Source: Anisodus tanguticus (taxonomy: Eukaryota > Streptophyta > Magnoliopsida > Solanales > Solanaceae). Taken from it: a DNA stretch of 64,000 nucleotides. The position numbers and the translations under genes were made by a program. The stretch spans positions 24,619,001-24,683,000 of the forward strand of contig CM067542.1 in the NCBI GenBank assembly GCA_034509755.1, read 5' to 3'. Below are positions 39,070-48,885 of the stretch, piece by piece (within the stretch, counting starts at the first letter, position 1; the number at the start of each line of letters is the position of its first letter). Below the pieces are notes generated by a model. The model was not told the DNA's origin. It searched no databases and saw only the letters and a program-made list of their open reading frames with translations.

Positions 39070-40282
39070 TCACGAGAGGTCTTGGAAAGTTGCACAACCC
39101 AAGTTGATCTTTAAGAGAGTCTTCCATTCACCTTCTCTTCGGATTTCCACTTGATCGTAGCCACTTCTCAATTCCATCTTGATGAACAATTTGGCTCCAC
39201 TTAATCCATCAAAAAGGACTTTCAACCTCGGCATAGGAAGTTTGTTCCCCATAATGAAGTTGTCGACCTCTTGTATTTCAACACACTTGTGCCAAGTTTC
39301 ATTTTATTTTGACTCCATCAAGATCATCTCAGTGGCCAGATTGTGTGCATATGCTTGAGGGTTAGGTAATGAACTTCTTGGAAATAAACCAAGAGAGTGT
39401 TCACTACTCATCATCGAGGATGGTCTGGTTGTAAACTCATTCGCGCATGCAACTTCCAAAGGCTCCTTTGAGTTGGCACCTATATCACTCCCCTTCTTAA
39501 GCTCCTTCTCTATCTCTCGCGCTTCAAGTAAGGGGGTCTGGTGTTCTTCTTTGGCCTCTGATTCCTCCAAGGGCTTCCCATTATCTTCATTAATCACCAC
39601 TCAAGGTTTAGGACATTCCTTGGCAAAGTGTCCCGATTCTCAACATTGGAAACACCTTTTTCTCTTTATGTCTATCTCCGTTTTGACCTCAACAACTCCT
39701 TGATCATACAATGGATTAGTAAAAGAAGTATTACCCTCTTTTACCCTTTCATCTTTAATTTTGTGATAATACAAGGGGTTGATAAAAAAGAGTTTCCAAT
39801 TTTATTGATATTGGAGGGCTTTATGTAAGACTTTATGGTGCCTCTCATTTGTGGTTTCTCAACCATGCCTCTAAAGGTGCGGCCTGACGATACTTTAACC
39901 TTTTCTTGACGACGTGTAGGGAGCTTGAAGTGTAGACTTTGCTCATACTCAATCGGCAAAATTTCCTATTTATGTTCTTCTTTAATTTCCTCCAAGAGTC
40001 AATCTTGGATTTGCCCCTTCTTTTTCGATTCGTTCTTAGATTTTCGTACCAATCGAAAGAAAATGATTTGAGCCTTGACTTGGCAACTTTGAAGCACTCA
40101 TGATCGTCATTTTGCCGTTACTTGAAAAATCCCTCAATGGTGTTTTACCATTTAAGGAACTCTTTTGGGCTCATATCTCCATCAAAATTTGGTAGATCAT
40201 ATTCTTTTCTCAAGATGGGTGTATGTTTGGTAAACATGTCACTAACGAGTTTCCAAAGTTCTTCTTTGTTTGTAACTGACAT
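39070..40282 (-). pseudogene. gag-RT relic of unit 5
   Basis: The gag ATG is at 40282, about 55 bp after the primer site. The N-terminal part reads MSVTNKEELWKLVSDMFTKH, then YDLPNFDGDMSPKEFLKW and a stop. That is the usual chromovirus gag opening (LPxFxGxxxPxEFLxW). The knuckle is at about 39655-39614. The linker 39600-39304 is open and the RT runs 39252-39070 with the 16-bp deletion. Confidence 0.75.
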
Positions 40283-42024
40283 TTTCGTGATGGCTATCGT
40301 GTCAAGGCATGGGACGGGAGCTCCTCTATCTGATACCAATCTGATGTAAGTACGGAGGGGTAAGTGAGGGTAAGTGGGGCTGAGTTCGGCAGGGAACAAG
40401 TTGACGTGAAAATAGATGGGGAAAGGGGTTCTCGGGTTCTTGGTTTCTAGCCGTGCAGTCGGGATTTAGGGACTGTTTCGGATAGCTGTGTAGGGAATTG
40501 GGTCAAGGCGTTTTTTGGTATGATTATGAGTGTGTTGAGGGTGAGGTTAGTGGTCGGGACTTGGCGGTTGGGTGGTGTAAAGGCCACGGAAGGAGACTGA
40601 AATAGTGAGTTCCAGTGAAGGATGTTTAGTGGACTATTTCGTATTGTCGGGTTAGGATGCGATGTTATGGGAGGTTTCGGGGCATGGCTCTTGTTGTGGC
40701 TATTTATAAGGTACTGTGGGATGTGATGGTGAAAGGAATGAGGTGGTTTGGATGAGTGATGTACACGGGGTGCTAGGTGCAAACCCGAGTACAAACCAAG
40801 TGTTTGGACAGTCGATATAAGCTATGGACACAGTCGATATAGCTTGGATAATAACAAGGAGTTTTTAATTCTCGAGCCGACACCAAGATGAGGGTGACCA
40901 ATTTAACAAGGACTAGACCGGGGTTGCCAAGTACAAGCCCGAATATTAACAACGTAAGGTTGGTCGGAAACCTTGAAATAGACCTTGAGCTTAGGCTAGG
41001 TTGGTCCACACAATTCCAGTGTTTGCTTACCACTAAGGGGGTTCCTCAAGCTTGGGTTTATTTCTTAGTTAACTAAGTCACTGAAGGGAAACCTTAGCTT
41101 GGATTCAACTAAGTCACATAATCTTAGTTAAACTTACACCAAGGGGCTTGGCTCACACAAGAACCAAAGGTACTCCGAGATAACGCCTAAGAATATCAAT
41201 CTCGAATTGAAAGACTTAGCAAATATGAGTAAACACTCAATTTTTATATTCAACAAACTCTGCCTTTTACAATGGGCTAAGTCCTCTATTTATAGTACAA
41301 ATAGACTATTCTAGAAAGCAAATGAAAAGACGTAAACAAACACCTAGTGTGAACGCATTTGGATTGACTTGGTGACGAAGGGAGTTCGGCCACCTCTTCA
41401 TCTTTTCTAGGCTGAAATTGTTGTCTCCTATTTAACAATATCCATGAACTTGATTCTTCCAACAACCTCATCTTCTTCGAATGTGTTGGAAGCTTTCATT
41501 CCTTGCATTTATGTGCCTTGGCCGAACGGATAATGGAGTATTTCGACCAACACTTCATCTTCTTGGTGTCCTCAAGTTGGTTCATGAATTATATTTTTGG
41601 GAGCTTCCTCTTCTAGACCATTCTTGTGCTTTTCAACTTGGCTTAATTCCTTTCACACGATCTAGACATCCTCTTGTCCTTTCCAACTTGTCCTCTCGGC
41701 CTAGTCATCCATTTCCATTACATCCTTGTCCTTGATTACCTTGTCCTATTACATGATACATTAAATATGTCCTAAGAAGAACTAAAAAACTATGCTAAGA
41801 AATAAATACAAACTAAAAGAAAAACAAACATGGTTTTCGGCCAAGACCTACGTAAAAAGGCCGAATAGAAATTGCTTCCTAGATCTTCATGTGACAACTC
41901 CAACACCATTCCATTTTCCTTTCCATGTCTTGAATATAAGTCTAGAATGACGTGCCATTGTTGGCACTCCTAGAAAAGCTCTTCTAGACTTATGTTGGAA
42001 GTTTAAGTTCGCGGACTGATTTAC

Positions 42025-42297
42025 CTAAATCTCCCCTTCTTTGAAGGATTTTTCCCTCAAATTGACGCCGTCTAAATGTGAAAAAAATAATTCAACAACA
42101 AGTGTTGATCTAATATTTTCCCCATTAGATAGGACCGAAAGTTTTATCTTGTAGGAGCCTTCCTTAATTCTTGCCAAATATGGATCCGAATATGAGACCA
42201 ATGGTTTTGATTCAAAATGTTGTCCATATTGGGTCACGGATCCCATAAGATATAATCCCTTGCCATAAATAGAATAATGGCACGGTACATCATTCAA
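42025..42297 (-). pseudogene. Unassigned ORF of unit 6
   Basis: 90 codons open, closest to the unit 5 copy, with KEGSYKIK in place of KEGAYKIK. Confidence 0.45.
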
Positions 42298-42419
42298 TCT
42301 TGTGTGAGAGAAAAATATGGCGTTTACATTAGTCTCACGTTTGACTCCTAATGGCCCTCCAGGTTTGGCATAGATTCCACCGTGGTTGGATTATGACATA
42401 TGCCCTTGCATGATGTGAT

Positions 42420-43685
42420 TCAAACCATAGATAGTTGTATCACCTTGTGTATGGAACTCATGAGAGGTTTTGGAAAGTTGCACAACCCAAATGGCATCAA
42501 ACCCAAGTTGATCTTTAAGATAGTCTTCCATTCACCTTCTCTTTGGATTTTCACTTGATGGTAGCCACTTCTCAATTCCATCTTGATGAAGAATTTGGCT
42601 CCACTTAATCCATCAAAAAGGACTTTCAACCTCGGCATATGAAGTTTGTTCCCTATAATAAAGTTGTCGACCTCTTGGCTTTCAACACACGTGTGCCAAG
42701 TTTCATTTTCTTTTGACTCCATCAAGATCATCTCAGTGGCCAGATTGTGTGCATATGCTTGAGGGTTACGTAATGAACTTCTTGGAAATAAACCAAGAGA
42801 GTGTTCACTACTCATCATCGAGGATGGTGTGGTAGTAAACTCATTCGCACATGCAACTTCCAAAGGCTCCTTTGAGTTGGCACCTATATCACTCCCCTTC
42901 TTAAGCTCCTTCTCTATCTCTCGCGCATCAAGCAAAGGGGGTCTGGTGTTCTTCTTTGGCCTCGGATTCCTCCAAGGGCTTCCCATTATCTTCATTTATC
43001 ACCACTCAAGGTTTAGGACATTCCTTGGCAAAGTGTCCCGATTCTCAACATTGGAAACACCTTTTTCTCTTTATGTCTATCCCCGTTGTGACCTCTACAA
43101 CTCCTTGATCATACAATGGATTAGTAAAAGAAGTATTAGCCTCTTTTACCCTTTGATCTTTAATTTTGTGATAATACAAGGGGTTGATAAAAAAGAGTTT
43201 CCAATTTTATTGATATTGGAGGGCTTTATGTAAGACTTTATGGTGTCTCTCATTTGTGGTTTCTCAACCATGCCTCTAAAGGTGCGGCCTGACGATACTT
43301 CAACCTCTTCTTGATGACGTGTAGGGAGCTTGAAGTGTAGACTTTGCTCATACTCTATCGGAAAAATTTCCTATTCATGTTCTTCTTTAATTTCCTCCAA
43401 GAGTCAATCTTGGCTTTGCCCTTCTTTTTCGATTGGTTCTTAGATTTTCGTACCAATCGAAAGAAAATGATTTGAGCCTTGACTTGGCAACTTTGAAGCA
43501 CTCATGATCGTCATATTGCTGGTACTTGAAAAATCCCTCAATGGTGTTTTACCATTTAAGGAACTCTTTTGTGCTCATATCTCCATCAAAATTTGGTAGA
43601 TCATATTCTTTTCTCAAGATGGGTGTATGTTTGGTAAACATGTCACTAACGAGTTTCAAAGTTCTTCTTTGTTTCTAACTGACAT
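42420..43685 (-). pseudogene. gag-RT relic of unit 6, longest open RT
   Basis: The linker and RT are open together for 191 codons (42995-42420). Features in order are an acidic/basic linker with REIEKELKKGSDIGAN, then MPRLKVLFDGLSGAKFFIKM, ELRSGYHQVKI, GEWKTILKIN and MPFGLCNFP. Against normal Ty3 RT the segment between KTxxKxxxG and MPFGL is shortened, and nothing remains beyond FGLCNFP, so the YxDD palm motif, RNase H and integrase are missing. It cannot be an active RT. Gag (43685 to about 43030) is frameshifted. Confidence 0.75.
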
Positions 43686-43744
43686 TTTCGTGATGGCTAT
43701 CATGTCAAGGCATGGGACGGGAGCACCTTTATCTGATACCAATC

Positions 43745-44752
43745 TGATGTAAGTACGGAGGGGTAAGTGAGGGTAAGTGGGGCTGAGTTCGGCAGGGAAC
43801 AAGTTGACATGAAAATAGATGGGGAAAGGGGTTCTCGGGTTCTTGGTTTCTAGCCGTGCAGTCGGGATTTAGGGACTGTTTCGGATAGCTGTGTAGGGAA
43901 TTGGTCAAGGCATTTTTTTGGATGATTATGATTGTGTTGAGGGTGAGGTTAGTGGTCGGGACTTGGCGGTTGGGTGGTGGAAAGGCCACGGAAGGAGACT
44001 GAAATAGTGAGTTCCAGTGAAGGATATTTAGTGGACTATTTCGTATTGTCGGGTTAGGATGCCATGTTATGGGAGGTTTTGGGGCATGGCTCTTGTTGTG
44101 GCTATTTATAAGGTAATGTGGGATGTGATGGTGAAAGGAATGAGGTGGTTTGGAGGAGTGATGTACACGGGGTGCTAGGTGCAAACCCGAGTACAAACCA
44201 AGTGTTTGGACGGTCGATATAAGCTATGGACACAGTCGATATAGCTTGGATAATGTCAAGGAGTTTTTAATGCCCGAGCCGACACCAAGATGAGGGTGAC
44301 CAATTGAACAAGAACTAGACCGGGGTTGCCGAGTACAAGCCTGAATATTAACAAAGTAAGGTTGGTCGGAAACCTTGAAATAGACCTTGAGCTTAGGCTA
44401 GGTTGGTCCACACAGTTCCAGTGTTTGCTTACCACCAAGGGGGTTCCTCAAGCTTGGGTTTATTTCTTAGTTAACTAAGTCACCGAAGGGAAACCTTATC
44501 TTGGATTCAACTAAGTCACCGAAGCGAAACCTTATCTTGGATTCAACTAAGTCACATAATCTTAGTTAAACTTACACCAAGGGGCTTGGCTCACACAAGA
44601 ACCAAAGGTACTCCCGGAGCACTACCTAAGAATATAAATCCAGAATTGAAAGACTTAGCAAAGATGAGTAAACACTCAATTTTTATATTCAACAAACTCT
44701 GCCTTTTACAATGGGCTAAGTCCTCTATTTATAGTACAAATAGACTATTCTA
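43745..44752 (-). mobile_element. Array unit 7, left part of LTR up to the viral insert
   Basis: It carries R-U5 and the TATA box (44726-44733). The viral sequence begins 19 bp beyond the TATA. A 36-bp tandem duplication lies at 44473-44544. Confidence 0.85.
44473..44544. repeat. 36-bp tandem duplication unique to unit 7
   Basis: Two copies (44473-44508 and 44509-44544) differ by one base (GAAGGG against GAAGCG). Other units have a single copy. Confidence 0.9.
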
Positions 44753-44803
44753 ATTCTATTATCTTTTGGCTTTGGGCTTTTTTTTCAAGTATTAAATTTC
44801 TTT
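44748..44803. repeat. Viral terminal direct repeat, left copy
   Basis: 56 bp identical to 54090-54145. The offset of 9342 bp gives the circular viral genome length. The first five bases (TTCTA) are also present in the target LTR. Confidence 0.9.
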
Positions 44804-44975
44804 CTTCAATTTCAACATAAATATTTCTTTCTTTTAAATTATCTTCAATTTTTATTAAGGTTTCTTTAGGATCCTGTTGTTTTTTCGTAGGTTCATATTT
44901 GTATTTTGCCTTTTCTAATATATCTTTTCCATGATTTCTAATAAATGTAACTGCGCTATGCTCAATATTACTCAT
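44749..44975 (-). pseudogene. Coat-protein ORF, 5' part separated by the permutation
   Basis: The ATG at 44975 overlaps by one base the stop of the upstream ORF (TAATG). About 75 codons follow, starting MSNIEHSAVTFIRNHG and becoming rich in K and E (coiled-coil-like) before the frame enters the terminal repeat. The same frame resumes inside the right-hand copy of the repeat at 54090-54145 and continues into the coat protein. The break is due to linearisation, not to a mutation. Confidence 0.8.
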
Positions 44976-45421
44976 TAAAATTGTCCTTTTTTGCTTAATG
45001 CTTTTAGACCGTCTAATGTTTTTGCTACCTCTTTTGGTATTTTTGGTTTTATCTGACTAATATCTACCATTATTGGGGTTTTACTTCGTCTCCACGCATC
45101 TATTGGTACTATCTCCGGTTGCGTAGTTTTTAATTCAACTATATCTACTACGGTATTTTCTTGATTACTTGGTTCCCCTTCATCTACCTGCTTTTCTTTG
45201 CCTTTTCCTTGGGCTACTATTGTATTTAGTTGTTCTAATATTAGTTTTAATGTTGGTACTTCAGATACATTCCATAGTTTTGTTAGTTCCTCTCGTATTA
45301 GCTCACGTGTTTGGACTTGATTTTCTCTTAATTCATCCATTTTTGTGAAGAGATTTTTTAATTTTTCTTTTATTATTAATTCTGTCCATATTTCATCGAC
45401 CTTTTCGTTAAAATTACTCAA
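44975..45421 (-). CDS. Virion-associated-protein-like ORF (ORF III position)
   Basis: 148 codons are open. The N-terminal 60 residues are heptad-like and charged (EIWTELIIKEKLKNLFTKMD), a probable coiled coil. The middle is acidic and polar, and the C-terminus is basic (KPKIPKEVAKTLDGL, SKKGQF). Caulimovirus ORF III proteins have the same layout (coiled-coil tetramer, then basic nucleic-acid-binding tail) and sit between ORF II and the coat protein, as here. The assignment rests on position and layout, not on a matched motif. The frame has no ATG: the first sense codon after the upstream stop that fits is TTG in TTGAGTAA, where neighbouring junctions have ATG. Confidence 0.55.
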   Translation of the reverse strand: MSNFNEKVDEIWTELIIKEKLKNLFTKMDELRENQVQTRELIREELTKLWNVSEVPTLKLILEQLNTIVAQGKGKEKQVDEGEPSNQENTVVDIVELKTTQPEIVPIDAWRRSKTPIMVDISQIKPKIPKEVAKTLDGLKALSKKGQF

Positions 45422-45644
45422 AATTATTTATTCTTTTTATCCATCCATCTCCTACACTTATCCATTTTTTATCTGGTTTATTTTTTATTGTCTTTTCTAA
45501 CTGTTCTATCTCATTTTCCAATCTCATTTCTTTAGCACTATATTCTAAGTACTTCAGTTGTGAATCTATAAATTCTTCTAGTAGCATCTGTTTTATGCTT
45601 TTTAATTTTTGTTTTTTCTTACTTATCTTATCCTGAATATTCAT
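45414..45644 (-). CDS. Small charged coiled-coil ORF (ORF II position)
   Basis: 76 codons, starting MNIQDKISKKKQKLKSIKQM and rich in K, E and L throughout, with DGWIKRINNFE at the end. The ATG overlaps the movement-protein stop as ATGA (45644-45641). Its place between movement protein and ORF III is that of the aphid-transmission factor in caulimoviruses, but it is much shorter and I see no matching motif. The role is unknown. It is intact as read. Confidence 0.5.
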   Translation of the reverse strand: MNIQDKISKKKQKLKSIKQMLLEEFIDSQLKYLEYSAKEMRLENEIEQLEKTIKNKPDKKWISVGDGWIKRINNFE

Positions 45645-46910
45645 ATTTTATTAACAAATCTTGTTTTACCTTGATCATTAATTTCTATTCCACTATTAGT
45701 AATCCTATAATCTATCATAGTTAGAAAATCACTTCCTAGTAGTAATTCATTAAAACTATCATATTCTTTTACTGCAATGTTTATTTTGTATTCTAAATGC
45801 TGAATTTTAAATCTCAGATTAACGCTTCTAGTAACTATTATTTCTCTATCATTTTCAGGGTAATTAAAGATTTCTGGTGGAATTAGCTGACAGTTTTTCT
45901 CATCTATCTTTACTTATATGTACAAAGCTTTTTACGGCTCCTGTATTAATTTTAGTTATACAGTCAATTGATGTAATTCCGTTAAATATAATTACTTTAA
46001 TACTCAGTCTATTACTTGTCATGTTTACTAAATCCATTGTTCTTGGTATTCTAGAATTTTCTTGTTTTGTTATTATTTCTTTTATAATGCTTAATCTGGA
46101 TCCTTCTATCTTTGGTCTTATTTTTTGTAGCACTGTTGTGGTTCTATGGCTAAAGTCCATGTGTATTTCTCTTGGTATAGTTATTTTTGAGTTTTCTTTA
46201 TGTTCTATTCTTTCTAGGATATCTTGATATATTTTTGGTACTAAAATATTCATTTCGTGTTGTTTCTTTATATGATGATTTCCTGTTAAGGCGTATACCA
46301 TTTTTGTTTCTATACTTATGACTTTACTTCCTGGTGGCATCTTTATTCCATCTAATTTGTAATATAATGTTAATGCTAAGTCTTTATGTTCATCTTTTAA
46401 TGAAATACTAAAATCAGGTTGTACTGTAAATTTTAGCTTTTGGTATATTAAATTTCCTTTTATTACTGATATTAATGCATCTTCTAAATTTTCTAATATC
46501 CTGTCATCCAATATATATATCTGTATCGGCGTATCTATATTTTTCTGAAAGTATGCTTTTATCGTAAATTCTACACCTCCAAAATATATATTCCTGTATT
46601 TTTTGGCTTCTTTTGTTGATAATTTTAATAACTCTCTTTTTATTATTTCATCTGTTATTAAATTAATTCTGGCTTTTCGTTTACACTTCTTGTGTCTATT
46701 ATGTTTTCGTGTTTTTGGATTATATATCTTATTTCTTTCAAACCATTTTGTTTTAAATATCTTTTTTATAAATAGGTCATCTTCTTCATTTTGTATTTTT
46801 TGATACGTTTCTGGTTTAAAACTTAATGTTTGTGTTGTTCCTCCTTCATATTCATCCATTTGATAGTGTGTATTATATAGATCTGTTGCTATTTCTTTTC
46901 CTTTATCCAT
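45641..46910 (-). pseudogene. Movement protein with C-terminal retropepsin-like domain, frameshifted
   Basis: The ATG at 46910 overlaps the upstream stop (ATGGATAA). Residues about 60-260 resemble the 30K movement-protein family: a basic block (RKHNRHKKCKRKAR), then FTIKAYFQKNIDTPIQIYIL followed by DDRI, and VYALTGNHH. Such proteins carry virus through plasmodesmata. From residue about 290 the sequence changes to a retropepsin-like fold, with a flap-side strand start, the motif INTGA at the position of the catalytic DTGA, and LLLGSDFL near the end (about 45735), the partner of the usual ILGxDFL. A one-base frameshift near 45905 separates the two halves. The active-site aspartate is asparagine in this copy. 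The stop at 45643-45641 closes the extended frame. Confidence 0.8.
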
Positions 46911-47277
46911 ATTTTAATAAATTTATATATTTATATTGTTCTTGTATTATGTTTTTCAGATCTGATATTTCACTATCTTTTCCGATTATTTCTCCTAATT
47001 TATTTTCTAGTAAATTCGTGTTTTCCTCTTCTTTCTGTCTTATTATTTCATTTTTTAATGCTAGACTATTTTTTAATTCTCTTATGGTCTCTTTTTTGTT
47101 TTCTATTTGTTCATAATTTTCTTGTAGGCGTTGATCCCTTTCTTTTATTAGATCTATACCTATCCTGCAACTTACAATATGTTGATTTATGTCTCTATTA
47201 TATTCTAACCTTTTTCCTGCTATATGTGCTAATTGTTCTAGCATATTTTGTTGTCTTCTTATTATTTCTTCACCCAT
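46903..47277 (-). CDS. Small viral coiled-coil ORF before the movement protein
   Basis: 124 codons are open, with long heptad-like stretches (IRELKNSLALKNEIIRQKEE, ISDLKNIIQEQ) that predict an extended coiled coil. It starts with ATGGGTGA overlapping the previous stop and ends overlapping the movement-protein start. I do not recognise a family. Position suggests one of the extra small ORFs seen in larger caulimovirids. Confidence 0.55.
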   Translation of the reverse strand: MGEEIIRRQQNMLEQLAHIAGKRLEYNRDINQHIVSCRIGIDLIKERDQRLQENYEQIENKKETIRELKNSLALKNEIIRQKEEENTNLLENKLGEIIGKDSEISDLKNIIQEQYKYINLLKYG

Positions 47278-47563
47278 AAGAACTACTGGTTGTAGATAGA
47301 TCTAAGTCTATATTTTTTATGAATTCATTTTTTATTCTTATCTGTACTCCTAGTTGTATTATTTCCCTATATAGTCTTGTTAATTCCTCTGGACTTACCA
47401 TTTTTTGAGTTTGGTCTAAGTCTTTTTCTATTGCAAATATTCTTATCCTATACATTCTTTCTAATTCTTTATTCTTTTTCGTTTGTTTTAATAAAGTAAC
47501 TTTTTTCTGACATAACCACCTTGCTTGGTTTAACTTCTTAATATGGTCAAAAGATGAATTCAT
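47270..47563 (-). CDS. Small viral ORF of unknown function (97 codons)
   Basis: It begins MNSSFDHIKKLNQARWLCQK and is basic and helical in appearance, with ERMYRIRIFAIEKDLDQTQK in the middle. The start lies 4 bp after the preceding stop, and the end overlaps the next ORF by 8 bp. No recognisable domain. Confidence 0.5.
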   Translation of the reverse strand: MNSSFDHIKKLNQARWLCQKKVTLLKQTKKNKELERMYRIRIFAIEKDLDQTQKMVSPEELTRLYREIIQLGVQIRIKNEFIKNIDLDLSTTSSSYG

Positions 47564-47567
47564 GTTT

Positions 47568-47885
47568 TAATAATGATTCATTTCAAAACTTAAGTCTATT
47601 ATCAGGTCTTTTATTATTCGGTCATGCACTATGATTTCTATTTTTATTTCCTCTATTTGTCTATGTGCTGCTGCTGCATCCATGCATATTTTATTTATTT
47701 TTTCTATCATCTCTATGTTATAGAACCATTCTTCTTTTTTTCACTATTTCTAGCCATTTATTCTGGTCTCTTAATAATTCTTCAGTTGTCTCCTTCATTG
47801 TTTTTAATCGTTGTTTAATTTCTCTACATCTCCATATCATCTTATTATATCTTATTATCTTTCTAAAAGATTGAATTGTTCTCAT
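47568..47885 (-). pseudogene. Small viral ORF with one frameshift
   Basis: The ATG at 47885 overlaps an upstream stop (ATGA). The first about 48 codons are basic and helical (SFRKIIRYNKMIWRCREIKQ). A one-base change in an A-run near 47735-47745 shifts the frame, and the other frame then stays open through a short alanine run (MDAAAAHRQIEEIKIE) to a stop at 47570-47568. Original length was about 105 codons. Function unknown. Confidence 0.5.
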
Positions 47886-48013
47886 TCTGAATTCCAATTT
47901 TCTATATCAAATTGTTCCAGATTGTTGTCTGAATCATACTCATAACGTTCATATATGTCGTAGATATTAGTCCTACTACTCCTTCTTCTGACAGTTTCTA
48001 GATCTAGTTTGTC
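47882..48013 (-). other. Open frame without ATG in the viral leader region
   Basis: 43 codons are open between two stops, with DLETVRRRSS and an acidic, tyrosine-rich end (IYDIYERYEYDSDNN). There is no ATG. It could be a remnant, a non-AUG ORF or chance. It ends by ATGA overlap with the following ORF, which favours a real gene that has lost its start. Confidence 0.3.
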
Positions 48014-48207
48014 CTATTTATAGCTTTCATACCATTTTCTGGGCGGATCTCTTCTTCACCTGATAACCCTAAAGAGGGAAGAACATCGGTGGTATTTTCA
48101 CTATTATTTATAATATTATTATGATTATTGCGGAATTTAAAGTAGTTATATTCAAGGTAGTAACAAACAAGTATTATAAATACGAGTAACACAAGTATTA
48201 AAACCAT
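48004..48207 (-). CDS. Small viral membrane ORF (67 codons)
   Basis: The first about 18 residues (MVLILVLLVFIILVCYYL) form a clear hydrophobic segment, followed by a polar, asparagine-rich tail ending IRPENGMKAINRTN. It is the first ATG ORF of reasonable length after the pregenomic leader. Its position is like that of ORF VII in caulimoviruses, but a membrane anchor is not a feature I know for that protein. It may instead be an upstream leader ORF. Confidence 0.45.
   Translation of the reverse strand: MVLILVLLVFIILVCYYLEYNYFKFRNNHNNIINNSENTTDVLPSLGLSGEEEIRPENGMKAINRTN
48023..48034 (-). other. Possible viral primer binding site
   Basis: The minus strand reads TGGTATGAAAGC, 10/12 to the initiator-Met site used by caulimovirids. 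It lies inside the small membrane ORF, about 750 bp after the TATA box. No better match was found by eye. It is weak evidence. Confidence 0.25.
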
Positions 48208-48777
48208 TTTTAATTTGAATCAATCTATAATCTCTTGCAGATTCTTAATATCATAATCATAGAAGTCCTACTTATCAATAACCATAATCACAGAATTAAA
48301 CTTATCAAATACATAATTAAAATATACTAGTAAAGGAACCATACCTTTTGCAGAAATCTCTGGATCACCGGAAATCTCAACTTCACCCTGGCAACCTTCC
48401 CCTTTCTTGCTTCCTCGCGTTACGGGTACTATGGCCTAGGTGCTTAGGAGGTCTCTACAGTTCTTTCTAATGATTCCAGCAAGAGTCAAGGTTCTTAAAT
48501 TAATATGCATTTAATTATATATTCTTCAAAGTTTATTTCTTGTTCTTATGATCTCTTGAAGTAGATCTTCTTAGATTATAATATTACTCTGTTAGGATTA
48601 TAGACTGATATAAGGTTTTTAGCTAGACATAATTTTTTATTAATATGAGGCTCTTAGATTTTTGAATCTTAGAGAGAGAGTATTTTCTTGAGAGAGTATT
48701 TTTAGAGAGAGAAAGATATATCAAAGATTGAGTTTGTATTTCGGAAAGACTTGTTCGTAACTGATACAATGAGGCTC
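48208..48777 (-). promoter_or_regulatory. Viral pregenomic RNA leader
   Basis: About 570 bp lie between the TATA box and the first ATG ORF of reasonable length. The first 115 bp are CT-rich on the minus strand (CTCTCTCTAAAAATACTCTCT at 48715-48669 in part). An AATAAA is at 48641-48636, about 140 bp after the TATA. This is the arrangement used in caulimovirids to make terminally redundant RNA. Confidence 0.6.
48636..48641 (-). terminator. Candidate viral polyadenylation signal
   Basis: AATAAA on the minus strand, just downstream of the CT-rich leader segment. Confidence 0.5.
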
Positions 48778-48880
48778 TTTATATAGATAACCTCGGGGTG
48801 CTACAGTATTATGGCTTTTACTGTGCTACTTTCACTATACGACCTTTACAGTGCGACCTTTACTGTGGTGCTACAGTATT
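48778..48880 (-). promoter_or_regulatory. Viral pregenomic promoter with 14-bp repeats
   Basis: The TATA box TATATAAA is at 48785-48778. Just upstream (48811-48866) lie four degenerate 14-bp tandem repeats (plus-strand GCGACCTTTACTGT and variants). They are bracketed by a 13-bp direct repeat, GTGCTACAGTATT, at 48798-48810 and 48868-48880. Repeats directly upstream of a TATA suggest enhancer elements. Confidence 0.65.
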
Positions 48881-48885
48881 TGGCG

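Larger units (their letters stand above)
36953..40341 (-). mobile_element. Array unit 5, apparent recombinant
   Basis: LTR 36953-38640, TATA 37899-37906, polypurine tract complement 38641-38654. Its LTR left part and RT deletion match units 2-4, but its gag end has the GTCAC marker of units 1, 6, 7 and 9. A crossover or conversion inside the unit would explain this. Confidence 0.85.
40342..43744 (-). mobile_element. Array unit 6
   Basis: LTR 40342-42028, TATA 41287-41294, polypurine tract complement 42029-42042. It has the undeleted RT segment and the GTCAC gag marker. A one-base deletion (GAGTTTCAAAG at about 43655) shifts the gag frame. Confidence 0.85.

Noticed and set aside
45877..46227. 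116-codon plus-strand frame opposite the movement protein
   Set aside because: Antisense shadow of an AT-rich viral gene.
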